64,000 bases of DNA from positions 992,001-1,056,000 of the forward strand of contig NC_085885.1 of NCBI RefSeq assembly GCF_035222275.1. The letters run 5' to 3'. The notes under the pieces were generated by a model. That model did no database searches. It saw nothing but the letters and a program-made list of their open reading frames with translations, and was not told the DNA's origin. This document shows, piece by piece, positions 13,501-25,370 of this stretch (the stretch's first letter is position 1; every line of letters begins with the position of its first letter). A program made the translations under genes and the position numbers. The DNA is from Podospora bellae-mahoneyi. Lineage: Eukaryota; Ascomycota; Sordariomycetes; Sordariales; Podosporaceae.

Positions 13501-14779
13501 CCTGCCAGACCAGTTGCCACAGGGTGGGAGATGGATGGCATGTGTTGGTGCTATCGTTATGCAAGACGCCTGCAAGTCGCTGTGGGATGGCTGGATGGGA
13601 AGGCGTTGGGAGTGCACTTTGTGAGACATGTGGCTGCTACTCATGGCTTGGAGTCCGTCTTTGGTTGTCATTATTGGGGATTTGGCTGGCTGTGACATGA
13701 TCAGGAAAAGGGCAAAGGGGGTTTCTGGACGGTGAGGTGTCGAGATGCTATGAGTTGAAGAGAACGGGCATTCGTGGTATGTTTCTAAGGAATATGAAGA
13801 AGATACGTGGGCAGTAGGGGACTACGGATTATCTGAAACTCGTGGGACAGGCTCAACTCGGTAGTGGTAGGTTATACTCTATGGCCGTCAGAACGTGAAG
13901 ATGTAGCAGATAGGTCTTTGCCAAGGAATCATCCGGCCCTCTCTTGAGACTGCCTACATAGGTACTAAGGTAGTCGGTGTCGAATCTACCAGTCTTGTTT
14001 TGCAGGCCACTTTGTTTCTATTCCTAACTTTTAACCGAGAGAATCAACATCAAATTTCACCCATCTTATGTTACCTGCCTATCCAATTGCTCAATATACA
14101 TAATCTTTCTATCCTTCAGGCATTTTCTAATTCTGAAAGAGGCGCGTGGTGTATGATATAATTTACATCGGAACTTATTACTTTGGTACGGGAGTCTAAA
14201 ACATGGTCTGGTTATAGAGAAGGTAGACATCACTGTTCTGAGCTCCTCGGTTATGGATTAGACCTTTTATGTGCTTATAGTAAATCGATCAGGTAGGTAT
14301 GTCATCAGTTAAGGAACAGAAACGAGGTGAATAAACAAAAAAATAAATAAATAAGGAAATTTGCTAGACTAGGATATAGTGGCTTATCTATTCCCTCTTA
14401 CTAACCTTCACAGACCCTCTTTCTTTTTTCGACTTCCAAAAACTACAATAACACCATTCCCTGTGTTGTTATTTATTTCCACTCCCTTCTCACAATCTAG
14501 CCCAAAACGAATAAAGTTTAGATTCCCCGGATAATTCCGCACTTTTGTCTCTTCCACTACCTACTGCCTGCCTTTCATCACCCAACACATCTCACTCTAC
14601 CCATGTCACGAAGAAGACGGAGTACCCATACCTACCCAACATCACCACCCAAGTACACAACCCCGCTATAAAACTCATAGAAGAACCCATATCCGTAATC
14701 TTGTAATATATATTCTCTAAATTCTAACCTCTACTCCCTCTATACCCTTCTCCCACCTCTATATATCCCCGTCCCATCC
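4574..14779. other. About 10 kb without a recognisable gene
   Basis: This gap separates the 5' side of the RGS gene from the 3' end of MUS7. Open frames are short, and none shows a known domain or convincing splice-linked exons. It contains homopolymer and low-complexity DNA: GA/GC-rich sequence at 4960-5070, G-runs at 5290-5310 and 12450-12560, a GT-rich tract at 8451-8502, T-runs at 9675-9694 and 9908-9920, degenerate GCTGGAGC copies at 10310-10390, and 2.9 copies of ATCATCCGCC at 10996-11024. A perfect 14-bp palindrome lies at 5655-5668. The region just right of 4573 should be the RGS promoter and leader. The remainder could hold long non-coding transcripts or unrecognised small genes. Confidence 0.6.
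10996..11024. repeat. Short tandem repeat, 10-nt unit
   Basis: The unit ATCATCCGCC occurs 2.9 times in direct tandem (10996-11005, 11006-11015, 11016-11024). It lies in the large gene-free stretch. No function is evident. Confidence 0.85.
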
Positions 14780-17700
14780 CTAAAACACCAAATCCCCCTC
14801 CCACCCCAACCCTCTCCCTCTACCCCTATCCCTTTCGACTCCCTTCAACCACCTCCCCGCCTCCTCCCTAACCCTCCTTTCCACCACACCCTCCACCAAC
14901 GGAACAAACCCAACCCCCTTCCTCTCCTGCGGTTTATTCCCCTGCTGTGTCCCTTGCGTAGAAGTAAATCCACTACTCCCCCCCAGCGTCCTCCCCAACG
15001 CACTACCACCCAACCCCGCCATCTTCACCTCCACAAACCCCTCCCCGACCACAACCCAGTCCCTTCTCACGTCGTTGACGATCTGCTTGCTGAACATCCC
15101 TACCCTCGGGTTACTCCCAACTGTCAAGGACGACACCGATGTTGAGCCCATCGGGGAAGTGGTCATGGAGGTAAGGGTTGTTAATGTTTCATCCAGCTCC
15201 TCCATCACCTCCCCCAACTCGTCAGCTGAGTTGGCCGAGTTGTACAAGTAACAAACCAGGCTAGGTTTGAGCATATTAGCCAGCCTGAGCAGCACAGCCA
15301 AAACATGCCGCTGGTCAAGTCTTGTCTGGCTAGATAACGACTTGACAATCTTCACCAACGATCCCAAAAGTGTGATCGCGTGAGAAATATCCTCATCGCC
15401 CGTAAGCTCCCTCGCACAACCGGGCCCCTCTGGCAAAAGGATACACCCCAGCGCAGCGACATAAACCTCAAGCAAAACCCAACTGTTGCCCTCCTGACAA
15501 GCAGCCTGCATAACAGCCGGTAGCATAAACTCCAGCATAAACGACCGAACATGCCCATTCTCAGTCATTGCCCTGGCGAGAATCGTCGTCTCCGACTCAA
15601 GCCTGTTATTCCCAATGGCAACCTTGAAATTATTCCATAGGTAATGAAACAGCTGCGGCACCGCAGTCGAATCCTTCTCTCCTAGCCGTACACCATAAGC
15701 AATGATACCGGCGGTGTGCAACTGGGGATCCTGCAAGCCAGGCGAGTAATCCAGACTTGGCTGAGTAAAAAACTGATCCGGGAGGCAGATCCCCACGCCG
15801 TGGGATTTGATCAGAGAGATCACCTGTCGAACAAAAGAGATGTATCGCTCGTGTTCTTGCTGGCTGTTGTTGTCTAGACGGAGAAAGGCGAGGTCTTCCT
15901 TGATTTTTTGCATAGCCAACTGGAGGATTTTGGAGAACTCCTCGCGATGTTCTTTGGCTTTTTGGAGCCCGGCTTCTCGGAGGGTCTTGCGCATGTAGTG
16001 GATTGCAGCGGCAAAATAATCTAGGTTGGCGTTGTAGTTTGGTGAGGAACCGACCGAGACGGCGATCCGTTCGAGGAAGGGGAAGCCCCGGGTCTTGAGG
16101 ACCTCGGCGAGGTAGTTCTCGTAGCAGAGGAACCTGTGGGGTTTGAGGACTGAGAGAACCCATAACCCTAGCATGCTGAGGCCGAGGTCCTTAAAGTCAA
16201 AGATGGAGTTTTTGAGCAGGGTGGCGATGAACAGGGGCAGGTACTTTCTGTCCTGGGTGTTCAACCTCTTGGGCAGGTCGGAAAACATCGAGTGTTTCCC
16301 AGGGATGAAGTAAGCCGAAAGGGGCGTGACCCGGTTGTTGACGAGCCGGGAAGCAACCCTTGCCCCTACGGTCACGACCTTTTCGACGCAGGATGCCTGT
16401 TTTGTTTGTCTCCCAAAAGACTTTGGTTGAGGGAGGCCCATGACGGTGCGGGTCATCCAGAAGAAGTCTCTTGTCAAGTTCTCGTTGATCCACAGCACAG
16501 CCTCCTCGACGTGACCACTGTCTGCGTTCTCTGCTTCCATAAAGTCGCTCGAGTAGTGCTCCTCGGACGCCTCATCAATACGGCCCATGAAGTGGTCGAG
16601 GGTGTCGAGAGCCACACGCAGAATGCCCCAGTCAACGCCAGGAGACTGGAAGTCGAGGCTCGTGAATGTTTTTTGTAATTGCGCTGGATAAAACTGTCAG
16701 TCGAGATCTCAAAGAAGCCACCAAGCGAACCAACTTACGTGTATTCAACCCGTAAATCGCTGCCTCCAGCGAAGGAGCCCGCTGCAAAACATCCAACGAG
16801 GCTTTGAGACAAACAAACAGCACATCCAACGCCGTAGTCTTATTCTTGGCAATCATCTCATCCTTCATCTCCTTTGTAATACCTGCCATCATCTCGCTCG
16901 ACATGTCACGGAATTGCTGTTCAATATCCGAGGCCGCCGACAGATACTGGTCCAGGATTTGGTTGAACACGTTGTTCCGCCACGACCTGAACGGCTCAAA
17001 TGCTGCACGGCCTTCATTCTTGGCTATCACGAACCGAGCAAGCTGGTTCCAGGCCCGAACATTAATCAAGCAAGCCTCCTTGTGAGCGCTTGCTGGAGTG
17101 ACCAGCTTCTCGATAAGATGGACACCCGGCCGTAGATCTGGCGGGGCAACCCAGAACAGGGTGCAGAGGAGATCGTGATGGTTGCGGAGGGCAGCGAGAT
17201 CATGCTGATGAATTGTGCATTCCTTGAGGTACTGTCGGTTATGGTTCGGCAGTGTCCTGGCCACAAGATTTCTAATATCGTTTGTCCGTTCAAGTTGCTT
17301 GAGCCTCTGAATAGCCAAGGCCAGCAGCTTGATGAAGATGTGAAAACACCGGTCTTCTGGCTCTATCATGAGTAAAGGACTGCGATCAAGCTCCTCCAAA
17401 AACTGTGGAGACTTGTACACCTCCTCATTCCTGAGGTTTTCCAAATTTTGCGAACCGAAAAAGTCGAAGATTGTGCCAATGATAGTAGTACACTTCCGCC
17501 AACCCCATTGCTGAACCAGGAAGTGACATCTGGCCACAAGAGCGCGGCAGTACTCGTTGAAGCTGGGTGGCTGTCGAGGGTTCGACTTGTACAGCCCAAA
17601 GACGCGGTCCATGAGCTTGCGAGGCAGTAGCCAACCCTCGATAGGGGCTGTCTTTCTCATGCCAGAAATGAGAATACCGGAATCGTCAATCTCAGTCAGC

Positions 17701-20700
17701 GGCAGCAAGGTAAACATGTCCTGCCAAAGGGTCTCAAAGGCTTGCGCATTTTGACCGGAAGCCGCCCCATTGCTGAGCTGGGCAGCGTGGACAATATCCC
17801 AGAAACCACTTCTTGGAATATCGGCGTTCTCCAGCACTCTCATTAACACCACCCAACAATGGACGAGGACACGGTCCGATCGGACACCGCGTTCCCTGAA
17901 TGAAAGACGCTGCAAGTCACCATATAGGTCCCGCAAGTCTTCTAACCCAAGGTTCAAAAGACGCGTCACAGTGGCCGAAGCCAACTTCTTGAGCAGATCC
18001 TCAACTTTCATAGCCTGCATCAAGTTGACACCCGCCCGGGATATCGAGCGCACCGCGAGCAATGCCACACAAAAGCGAGATGCAACCTCTACGCTATCGA
18101 TCTTGTTTCGGCCAGGGACATCGCCCAGGTTGACAGACCCCCACCGAGTGACGAAGCTGCTGAATACTTCCAGACATCTCGACACAAAAGCCTTTTCTCG
18201 AAGCTCATCGTCAATGCTCATCGACTCCAAGATGTACCTGACAATGAAATCAGCCGCCTCAACTGGCTTCTGCCCGTCCAAAACAGCTTCCGCCGGGTCA
18301 GCTGCCAGCTGGTCAGAAACCCAATCGACCAATATTCCGAGTTCCGACGAGGTCTGATCGTTCCAGATGCTCCACCTGAGCGTCTGCTGGTCAAAAACGA
18401 AACAGGTGGAGGCCTTTTGGTGGCGGATCCTCTCAGCTAGTGAAGGCTCGACTGCCTTTCGGATAAAGCCACGGCCGAGGAGTGTGCTCTCATGGAAGAA
18501 CACACCCATGTCAAGCGGGAAGATGTCAAAGTGCTGGGTATAATGACTGCCATATGGACCCAACCCCTGAAGCTTGTTCGCCGCCTGATCAATCTGCTGC
18601 TGCTGCTGCTGTTGCTGTTCAACAACGGCGAAAGCAGCAGGTAAAGGATCATTTGCAAGGGTATATTGGGGAGCTTCTGTATCGATTTGTTGCGGCCGTT
18701 GCCTTTTCCGATACCTCGACTTTGAGCTCTTTTTAGGCGTTCTTGCTGATCCAGGAGCAGGTTCGGGAACAGTTGTCTCATCTTCACTTTGATGGGCCAG
18801 CTCTTGAAGTGTGAAATCCGCACCCAAGGCCCGACCAAGCCCATCCGTTGCTGGTAGATTCAACACAGCCCCAGCTCTTCTGTAGTAGGCATCAAGTTTC
18901 CGCTTTCTGGCCGCTAGTCGCTGTCGTTTATCCTCATCTTCATCTTCTTCCAACTGGGCGGGTCGGAACTGTGGCTCGCGATCTGGCACATTTTTCCTTG
19001 ATGGCGGTTTGGGTCGAGAGATGGAGGGTGTTCGAGCTAGCTCATGAGGTGCTGGAATAGATTCCACCGTGACGAATGAGTCAAAACCACTTTGCCTGAT
19101 CAACTTGCGAGAAACAGGGGTACCAGAGGCAGGGGGTCTTTTAGGTGTTGGGTTTTTCGAGATTTCTCTCAGGGCCGGCCTGGGCTTCGGTCGTGGTGCT
19201 CGACTTACAACCGGAGCCGTAACCCTAGGCTTTGTCTTACCAGACTTCCAATTCTGAAGAGTTGACAGTGCGTCAACATTGTCCCTGCGGTTGGCCAAGC
19301 GGATACTCTTCTGTGTTGGACTATCCTTTCCGAGGTCTGGCCTTTTGCGGACAGCACGTGCAGCTATCTTGATAAACTTGGGAGCATCGGGTTCTAGAAC
19401 ATCGAGAATACTGAGCAAGGGCGGTGTTGCTGCCCTTTTTCGAGTGCTGTGTTTCGCTGAAGTAGCATTTCCTTCCCGTCTTCGCTTCGCTGACGCCTTT
19501 TTGGAATATGTCGAGGGTGAGGATCTCGATGGACCAAGAGCCTGCGTAATTTTGGGCTGCCGCATATGTTGACCGGGAAGCCCTTTGAAAACAGACTTTC
19601 CGGTCGTGCTTTTCTGTTTCTTTGCCCTTTTGGACGTGTTGAAAGAACCGGATCGCCTCTTGTTGCCGGGAAGCATCCAGTCGACAAAATCTTCCTCAAT
19701 CACGGAACCTGCATCATCTTCGATGATCAACACATTCTCGGTATCTGACAAGGACCTTTCCGTTGTCAAAGTAGGTCTCTGAGCCGGCGCGCTATCCGAA
19801 TCATCCGAGTCATCGAATGATGGGAACTGTGTTGATACAGGCGGTCTACTTTGAGTACTTGGTTTCGGGAGTGCCACGCCCTTCCTGAATGGCTGCCCAA
19901 CCAAAGGTTCAGGACTTCGTCGTGCTTGTCGAGCAGGTTTCTGCTGATTATTTGCTTGATTCAACCTCAACCACGAGGCTGGAAGAACCCCGCGAATTCT
20001 TTTGCTGGTCTCGCGAATCACATCGGAGTCGCTGTCAGAGCTGTGCCGGGAGCGAACCGACTCAGCATCGCTGCCTTCGCCCTCGTCATCCTTGTTGATC
20101 ATGATTGGAGAGCCGAGGGTTTGAGTACGGGTCCTAGATCTATTGTTAATCTCTGGAGGAGACGATGATACATCATAGACGACAGGCGGCAGAATGATAG
20201 GTGGAACCACTCTCCGCTGAGGTGAAGATCCAGGAGATGAGTCCAGCACAGTCCTCAGCCTTTTCCTGGCAGACAACTGGCCGGAGAGTTGACGTTTAAG
20301 CTTCCGTGGCCGACCCCTTTTCCTCGGGCCTGGTTGAAGCCTGTCCAGAGGCGGAAATTCCTCATCATTAGAAAGGCTGGTGGCGTCCGTCTGTGTGCCG
20401 GGGGTTTGCTGACTACTAGTCCGCAAGTGGTGGGCTGGAGACGGTTTTGATGTAGAAGGAGAGAGAGCCAGTTCATCGTTGTCATTGTCAAACAACAATG
20501 GGCCGCTTTCTTCGGTATCTTGAAGCAGACCTCGTCCATTGGCCTCCTGACTGTCCTCCTCAGCTTGGTACTCCTGCTCTTGAGAATCATCCTCGTCGGC
20601 GGCCCTCCGGGCTGATTGGGACGCCTGTTCAACTCTGATGGGTTTTACGCCATGTAACTTCATGAAACTTGTGTACCGGACATTTTCAATCATGTATGGG

Positions 20701-21362
20701 TGCTGCTGAATAGGTTTTCGTGGTCTCAAAGAGCGCTCCAGCCGAACAGCAGTTCTCCGGGACAGCTCATCGCCATCATCTGCCGGTATTTCGCGGTTTT
20801 GTGGCGAACTGGGAGCGGCATGGGACCGTAACGGGGATCCGGGAGGGGTTGGCGTCCTGGAAAGGATGCTCGGAGGCGAAGAAAGCGGCGAAAGAGAGGA
20901 CGATGTAGTCACTCGGACATAGCCAGTAGATATCTCGTCCTCCAAGAACTCTTGTTGATTCGTAGTGGCCTCGGTAGACTCATGCGAGTGCTCTGGTTCA
21001 AGCCTTCGGTAGGTTCCATCGTTCGGAGCGGTAGGAAGTGGTATTGGAATCTTCGGCTTCGGTTTGGGGGCTGGCTTCGCTATCGGTGATGATGGTTTTT
21101 GTGTTTGGAAAACAAAAGACGACGCGGGGGCCGGCGAGGAGCCTGGAAAGTCCCAAATATCACCATTTTTCTGGGGTTGGGCAGCACGTTGTTCAACCGT
21201 TGTGGTGGCTACGGCTGTAGTCGCTGCTGCATCTGCAGGTATGTCTGTCGAGGTACTAGTTCCGAGGTCGAGGTCAGGAATCTCGAGGTCGCTGTAGTCG
21301 TCGTCATCGAAGTTGTCGTCGTCCGAGTCTGGTACCTCTCCGAGTTCCCTCCAGTTTCTCAT
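14780..21362 (-). CDS. Mus7/Mms22-family DNA replication-repair protein
   Basis: Two exons, complement(14780..16683, 16739..21362), encode about 2175 aa. The 55-nt intron has a GTAAGT donor, a CTGAC branch site and a CAG acceptor, and it joins in phase to read GLNTPQLQKTFTSLDF. The opening MRNWRELGEVPDSDDD and the conserved middle-to-C-terminal part (starting near GPYGSHYTQHFDIFPLDMGV) are typical of fungal Mus7/Mms22 proteins. These work with a Rtt101-type cullin ligase to rescue stalled or damaged replication forks. The first 900 residues are mostly disordered, basic and Ser/Pro-rich, with several bipartite nuclear-localisation-like patches. A run of eight Gln (about residues 916-923) is encoded mostly by CAG. 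The C-terminal 60 residues are Gly/Arg-rich. The start is the first ATG of the frame, directly before the family's conserved opening. It is divergent from COX5. Confidence 0.93.
18594..18617 (-). repeat. CAG repeat coding polyglutamine in MUS7
   Basis: Eight Gln codons in a row (one CAA, otherwise CAG) lie just before the conserved Mus7 region. Trinucleotide runs like this often vary in length between strains. Confidence 0.9.
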
Positions 21363-22596
21363 GGCTTCGTATGGTCATGTCCGTAGGATTCGACGCATCA
21401 TGGTCTTCTGCTCCCTGGAAACCATCAAGTGTTACTGAAGCACGGATCACGTTCATCAATGTTGAATGAGACGCGTAAACTGGTCCCAAAACGCGACGTG
21501 ATGCCAACGGTGGGGCTCTCAGCACTGGCCACCGCGTTGATGAGTGCCGTTTTGCACTTGGGCTGGCAGCAGAAACGGTGAAACAAGTCCGTACTGGGCC
21601 CGTAATTACACTCACATTACACCGTCCGTTTTTTTTGGCGAGAGGCCACTCCGTTGACATGCAAAACCGATCTTGATCCATTCATAGTGGTGGTGAAGAG
21701 CAATTCTCAGCCGCAACTTATTGCCGACATGGGTGCCCAAGGGAAATTCTTTACAATCGCTGCAGTGGTGGCCCTCGGGATAGCAAATGGTAGGGCGTTC
21801 TGATTTGATGAAAGCATAACATCGGACTAAGAAACGATAGGATACTACACATTCAACCCGAGCTTGAAAGAAGCCAAGGAGAAAGCAGACGGAACATATC
21901 TCAGGTATGGGACCAGGAGAACTTGTGTGATTGACCAATGCTCATGTTAAATAGTAAAACTTTGGAGAACCAAGACGCTCAGAAGAAGACTGCTAGTCAA
22001 GAGGACAAGAAGTCAACGAGTCAATGAGGGGCACTTGTTGAGAAATGACTGAAGGGCAGACACGAAAGATCTCATGATAAATTATACAGATACTCCTTGA
22101 CAAATAGCTCCTCCTCTCATCATTTGCTCTCCTTTAACAAGAAGGTTCTCTTCCAACGTGCAACCTCTTGAGATGTCTAGCGGGCTGGCTGGAGTTGCTA
22201 GCTCCAGAAATTGTTAAGAGCAGCTCTCAAACTTGAGTGGATCGATTTCGTCACAGTGCAAATGGCACCTCGTTACGTCAATTCCCCTCCTCGGGCGGGG
22301 CGGAAAATGCCAAGGGACCCGTTAGTTGCAATTAAGCGGGGAGTCCAGGACCAGGGCCCCCAATCAGACCACTTCGAATTCCGAACTGGAAGGCCATCTG
22401 CCCGAAAAAAAGCTCGTCTGTGCATGACTTCACACATCACACAAAACAACGTCGACGAAGGAGCTCCAGGCCGCACGCCGCGCCGGTTACCCAATTAGAC
22501 CCATCTCCTCTCCCCACCAGCGTCGAATTTCCATTTTCCTACTCTCGCCCCGTCCGACCTCTTCGAATAGACCGTAATACCACACATACCATCACC
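21363..22596. other. Divergent promoter region MUS7 / COX5
   Basis: This 1.2-kb region lies between two divergent genes. No coding region is supported in it. A CCAAT box lies at 22360-22364, 233 nt before the COX5 start. Confidence 0.6.
22360..22364 (+). promoter_or_regulatory. CCAAT box upstream of COX5
   Basis: CCAAT followed by CA lies 233 nt upstream of the COX5 start codon. CCAAT is the site of the Hap/Php (CBC) complex, which controls respiratory genes in fungi. Motif and position fit, but five bases alone are weak evidence. Confidence 0.4.
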
Positions 22597-23440
22597 ATGT
22601 CTTCCGCCGTCCGCAACGTCCTTGTGCGCGCCAGCCGCCCGGCTACCGCGGCCCTCGGCCGCCGTGCTGCCACCACACACGCCATCTCCAACCCTACGCT
22701 GGCCAACATCGAGAAGAGATGGGAGGCCATTCCCCCTGCGGAGCAGGCCGAGCTCTGGATGTCTCTGCGCGACCGCATGAAGGGTAACTGGGCTGAGCTT
22801 ACCATTGCGGAGAAGAAGGCCGGTAAGTTGCGGGTGCCAAGACTTTCATCATCATCAATACCACCGCCGCCGAACACACATGAAGCTCTCGGGATAGGTG
22901 CTTGGAGCTATGGGGCAGCTGGGGACAATTGATAGGGATGGGAAGCGGCAGTATGGGAAGCTTGCTGGGAATTTGGGAAGCTTCAAGGAGCTTGTTGGGC
23001 TGCACTGCCGTCACCACCACATCCCCGCTCTCGGCCCTTATCGTCGACCAATATGTCATGGAACCAGACAGAAGCTAACTCGAGCTCAGCCTACTGGATC
23101 GCTTTCGGTCCTTGGGGCCCCCGCACCGAACCTCCCCAGGGTGAGGGCAAGAAGGTCTTCCTCTACACTGTTATCGGTCTCGGCGTCAGCGCTGCCATCT
23201 TCGGCACCATGCGCGCTTTCGCCAAGCCCGCCCCCGCGACCATGACCAAGGAGTGGCAGGAGGCGACAAACGAGTACCTCAAGGTGCGTACAATATCAAA
23301 CTGGCTTGGGACTCGGATGGACAGATATGCTGACATACAATTGCTGCTCCCAGGCTCAAAACTCCGACCCCTTGACCGGTATCTCGTCCGAGGGCTACAA
23401 GGGCAAGGGCCACATCCAGTCCCCCTCATCAAAGGCTTAA
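22597..23440 (+). CDS. Cytochrome c oxidase subunit 5 (COX4/COX5 family), mitochondrial
   Basis: Three exons (22597..22822, 23090..23283, 23354..23440) encode 168 aa. This nuclear-encoded subunit of complex IV spans the inner mitochondrial membrane once. A basic, Ser/Ala/Arg-rich presequence precedes the conserved TTHAISNPTLANIEKRW segment. The conserved matrix part reads KKAAYWIAFGPWGPR across the first splice junction. The membrane helix is near VFLYTVIGLGVSAAIFG, and the protein ends with the usual intermembrane tail (EWQEATNEYLK...GYKGKG). Intron 1 is 267 nt, long for this window, with a GTAAGT donor, GCTAAC branch and CAG acceptor. Intron 2 is 70 nt with a GTGCGT donor. Both joins keep phase and rebuild family residues. 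The Neurospora counterpart is cya-4. Confidence 0.95.
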
Positions 23441-25370
23441 ATCAACAGGTCCGGTTTCTTTTGTCGTTAGACGCAATACTACTACTCACCGGGCAAATAT
23501 GCCTGGGTATCACGATTCTGAAGAAGAGTCTGGGGAGAAGAACATTGAGAAGGGGGGCGGAGCATTGGAGCTTACTGGTGCTAAAAACTGGACGGGGGTG
23601 TAAATACTGTACAATGCTGACAATGCGACATCGTTTCCTATTTCACGGTGGATTTCCTGTGGTGGTCTGTTTTCATATCTCATACCCCGAAATTGTTGAT
23701 GACCCAACTCAATATATGTTTGCAGAATTCCATATTCGCCCTGCTCTCGTGGCAGGGTATGAGCTCCTTGTGGAAGATGAGGTCATGGCTGCAAGTTAGC
23801 AAGGACGCCCATATCAACGGATTTTGACGGGTCCGGGAATGGTGATCCACTCTCTACCACACACACCAATGGCATGATATCACATGCATGAGGCTCGGAT
23901 AGAGCTCGAGTAAGGGATTGAGAGAGGCTCCGGGAAAGTGTACTGGGAACCGTGATGTCGAGCGAGGGGTGATAGCTATTCTTCGCCTCGATATTAGCTG
24001 CTGCATACCTGGTCGTGCTGGTGTAGAGCATGCCAAGTGGCATCTATGTTGCCCCTGTGTACGATACCCTCAAGTAAGTTTAGCTCATCCTTTAAGTTCA
24101 TAGCAAGGACTATAGTAGTAATCTTGTTTGTCGGTAGACCTTGATTGAGAACGGCACCATAACTGCCCATAGGCATACTGATGGCTACCTATCTGCTCGT
24201 ATCCCGAGTATAGGTGTCTCAGGGTTACATCCCCTAGCTACACAACCGCAACTGTAGCCTCGTGTGTGCGTGTGTGCGTGTGTGTGTGTGTGTAAGCGGA
24301 CACTATTGCCATTTTGACGGTCACACAATTTTGCAACAGCTTTCTTTCATGTGATAGCTCACTGAACACCACCAGCTAGCTACATAACTCACTTTGAGAT
24401 AGCTTTCCAAGCACGAACCAACTAACCCCGCGCTCTTTCTTGGTCACCGCCACTCGGCAGCAGCCCCTCCTCATCATCATCGACCCCTCTCTGGGATATT
24501 TCCACAGAATATTGATAAAAGCCAGAAGAGACTCGGGTTGTTAAAAATGCCATTTAACACCTTCGACGGCAAGGGTGTGCATCCCGGCTGAATACCACAT
24601 GGTGCAGCACGTCAAAAAGGATCTGTAACCTTTCCCAGCCTCAGACAATTCAAGAGGATCATTGGCGGAAAAAAATCATTTACTTAACCCCCCCTGCCGG
24701 AAGCCACGGTGCTGAAATTCAACCAGCGATTGGCGAACCAGACGTGGGGGGTGTTCCGGGAAGCCGGGGAAGGGAAGGGGAGTTTACCCTTTTTGGTGTT
24801 TTTGTTTTTTGCACATGCCAAAAGACGGGATCTTTTTGAGATAGAAAAAGAAAATGTCTCTCATAAACATGGCTTTTTCTTATTTTGAGAGTTGGGGCTG
24901 AAGAAGCAAGCAACCTTTCTTTGTCAAGATCGACGCTAGATGTGGTGGTTGATCTTGCTCTCGTTCAAAGGCTACACAAAGTTTTGGGATTTTGTGCAAC
25001 AATTGGGGACTGCCCTGTGGGAAAAAAGGTATGTCCTGGTGATGATGATGGTTTTTATTTGGGCCATAAGGCTAACTAATTCTTGCTGAGGGTTTTTAAA
25101 AAGCCAGGGAACAATATCTTTTTGACTACCCTAGGACGAAACAGACAGACGAACCTGTTGATCTTGGTTGCGTCATTGGTGGAGACGGCGCCGTTGTCTG
25201 AACTGTCTCTCTCACTCTTGCCTCCTACTTACTACCTTACCCCCTTATACCTACCGAACTTCACGAACTTTTCCCACTACACCTATTTTTTCCTCGCGGG
25301 GACGAAATTCCTAAATATCCCCTTGTTTCTTTGTTAAATCGCCCCCCGCCGCGCATACGGAACGACAAAA
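23441..25370. other. COX5-GUT2 intergenic region
   Basis: This 1.9-kb tandem-gene spacer has no supported coding sequence. It holds a GT/GTGC microsatellite at 24261-24293. A candidate 5'-UTR intron of GUT2 (25029-25107) has a GTATGT donor, CTAAC branch and CAG acceptor. The 300 nt before GUT2 are pyrimidine-rich. Confidence 0.55.
24261..24293. repeat. GT-rich microsatellite
   Basis: Alternating GT with three GC interruptions over about 33 nt. It lies in a spacer and should vary in length between strains. Confidence 0.85.

Noticed and set aside
25037-25089. Box C-like GTGATGA and box D-like CTGA about 50 nt apart
   Set aside because: No terminal stem or D'/C' pair is visible, and the same bases fit an intron better.
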